DNA from: Bacillota bacterium
GTDB lineage: Bacteria; Bacillota; Clostridia; Peptostreptococcales; Anaerovoracaceae
Direction of reading: 5' to 3'
Assembly: GCA_017386805.1 (NCBI GenBank)
Contig: JAFOGM010000072.1
Span: forward strand, 1-6,125
Length of the DNA: 6,125 nucleotides
Part shown: in pieces, positions 5,736-6,125 of the stretch
Layout of the letters: each line of letters opens with the position of its first letter
How positions within the stretch are numbered: the first letter of the stretch is position 1
Notes under the pieces: generated by a model
Told to the model about the DNA's origin: nothing
The model's input: only the letters and a program-made list of their open reading frames with translations
Database searches by the model: none
Translations under genes and position numbers: made by a program

Positions 5736-6125
5736 ATGTTTGGCAAATTAGACTTTATTCTGGAAAAGTACGAAGAGCTGAGCCTGAAGGTATCCGATCC
5801 CGATGTGATCAGTAACCAAACCGTCTGGCAGAAGCACATCAAAGAGATGGGCGAAATGGAACCCATCGTAAATAAATACAGAGAGTACAAGAAGGCCTCT
5901 GAGGATCTGGAAGGAGCAAAGGAACTGCTGGCAGAAGCTGGCGGCGACGAAGACCTGAAGGAAATGGCGAAGATGGAGATTTCCGAACTGGAAGACAAGA
6001 TTGAAGTATTCAGCCAGGAACTGAAGATCCTGCTGATCCCCAAGGACCCCAACGATGAAAGAAACGTAATTCTGGAAGTCAGAGCTGGTACCGGCGGTGA
6101 CGAAGCTGCTCTGTTCGGCGCTGAC
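5736..6125 (+). CDS. prfA: Peptide chain release factor 1 (RF1), 3' part missing
   Basis: RF1 reads UAA and UAG stop codons in the ribosomal A site and triggers peptide release. The first 130 codons are present and the frame is still open at the window end. The full protein is normally about 355-360 aa. The visible part is the N-terminal helical domain, beginning MFGKLDFILEKYEEL and rich in Glu and Lys, followed by the start of the next domain with LLIPKDPNDERN (99-110) and EVRAGTGGDEAALF (114-127). The form VRAGTGGDEAALF marks RF1 rather than RF2, which typically has AGAGGTEA followed by DW. The anticodon-like PxT loop and the GGQ motif lie beyond the window. ATG 5736 is preceded by AGGAG at 5720-5724 with an 11-nt spacer, slightly long. 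GGQ methylation would come from the prmC product encoded upstream. Confidence 0.96.
   Translation, partial: MFGKLDFILEKYEELSLKVSDPDVISNQTVWQKHIKEMGEMEPIVNKYREYKKASEDLEGAKELLAEAGGDEDLKEMAKMEISELEDKIEVFSQELKILLIPKDPNDERNVILEVRAGTGGDEAALFGAD

Noticed and set aside
5690..5818. Small out-of-frame reading frame (ATG 5690, about 42 codons) overlapping the prfA start
   Set aside because: There is no real Shine-Dalgarno, the composition is that of a shifted prfA frame, and nothing suggests a regulatory peptide.
5661..6052. Ser-rich - strand open frame opposite prfA
   Set aside because: It is antisense to the clear RF1 reading frame, and its Ser-rich sequence is what antisense of Glu/Lys-rich coding DNA gives.

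Overview
The window is a housekeeping stretch of a bacterial chromosome. It most likely comes from an anaerobic member of the Bacillota, and Clostridia or Negativicutes would fit. The evidence is a LytR-CpsA-Psr (LCP) cell-wall gene, rho, a DUF1385/YqhQ-type membrane protein, prmC, rpmE and prfA close together, strong AGGAGG-type ribosome binding sites, a moderate GC content and Firmicute-like protein sequences. The exact genus cannot be read from the sequence. I see no insertion sequence, phage gene, tRNA, rRNA or CRISPR array.

Left block (1-3916, + strand): an LCP-family gene whose 5' end lies outside the window, then rho, the DUF1385 membrane protein and prmC. The junctions are very tight: a 13-nt gap, a 14-nt overlap and a 10-nt gap. 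They therefore almost certainly form one transcript with coupled translation. The transcript ends at a strong hairpin (3890-3916) that is U-rich in both directions and also ends the convergent malic enzyme gene.

Middle (3931-5103, - strand): a short-type malic enzyme of 390 aa, which converts malate to pyruvate and CO2. It is a metabolic gene placed between translation genes, and it separates prmC from prfA, the gene for one of the PrmC substrates.

Right block (5104-6125, + strand after a 296-nt divergent intergenic region): rpmE (bL31, zinc-binding four-Cys form) has its own extended -10 promoter and a roughly 90-nt leader. In that leader a hairpin loop is complementary to the rpmE ribosome binding site. 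A textbook intrinsic terminator follows, then a second promoter candidate and the first 130 codons of prfA (release factor 1), cut by the window end.

The common theme is gene expression. Rho ends transcription, RF1 ends translation, PrmC methylates the GGQ glutamine of RF1 and RF2, and bL31 is a ribosomal protein. No clearly new system is visible. The points most worth a second look are the candidate rpmE leader, the dyad at its promoter, Rho without the usual N-terminal helix-bundle domain, the malic enzyme cofactor site, and the uncharacterised DUF1385 protein between rho and prmC.
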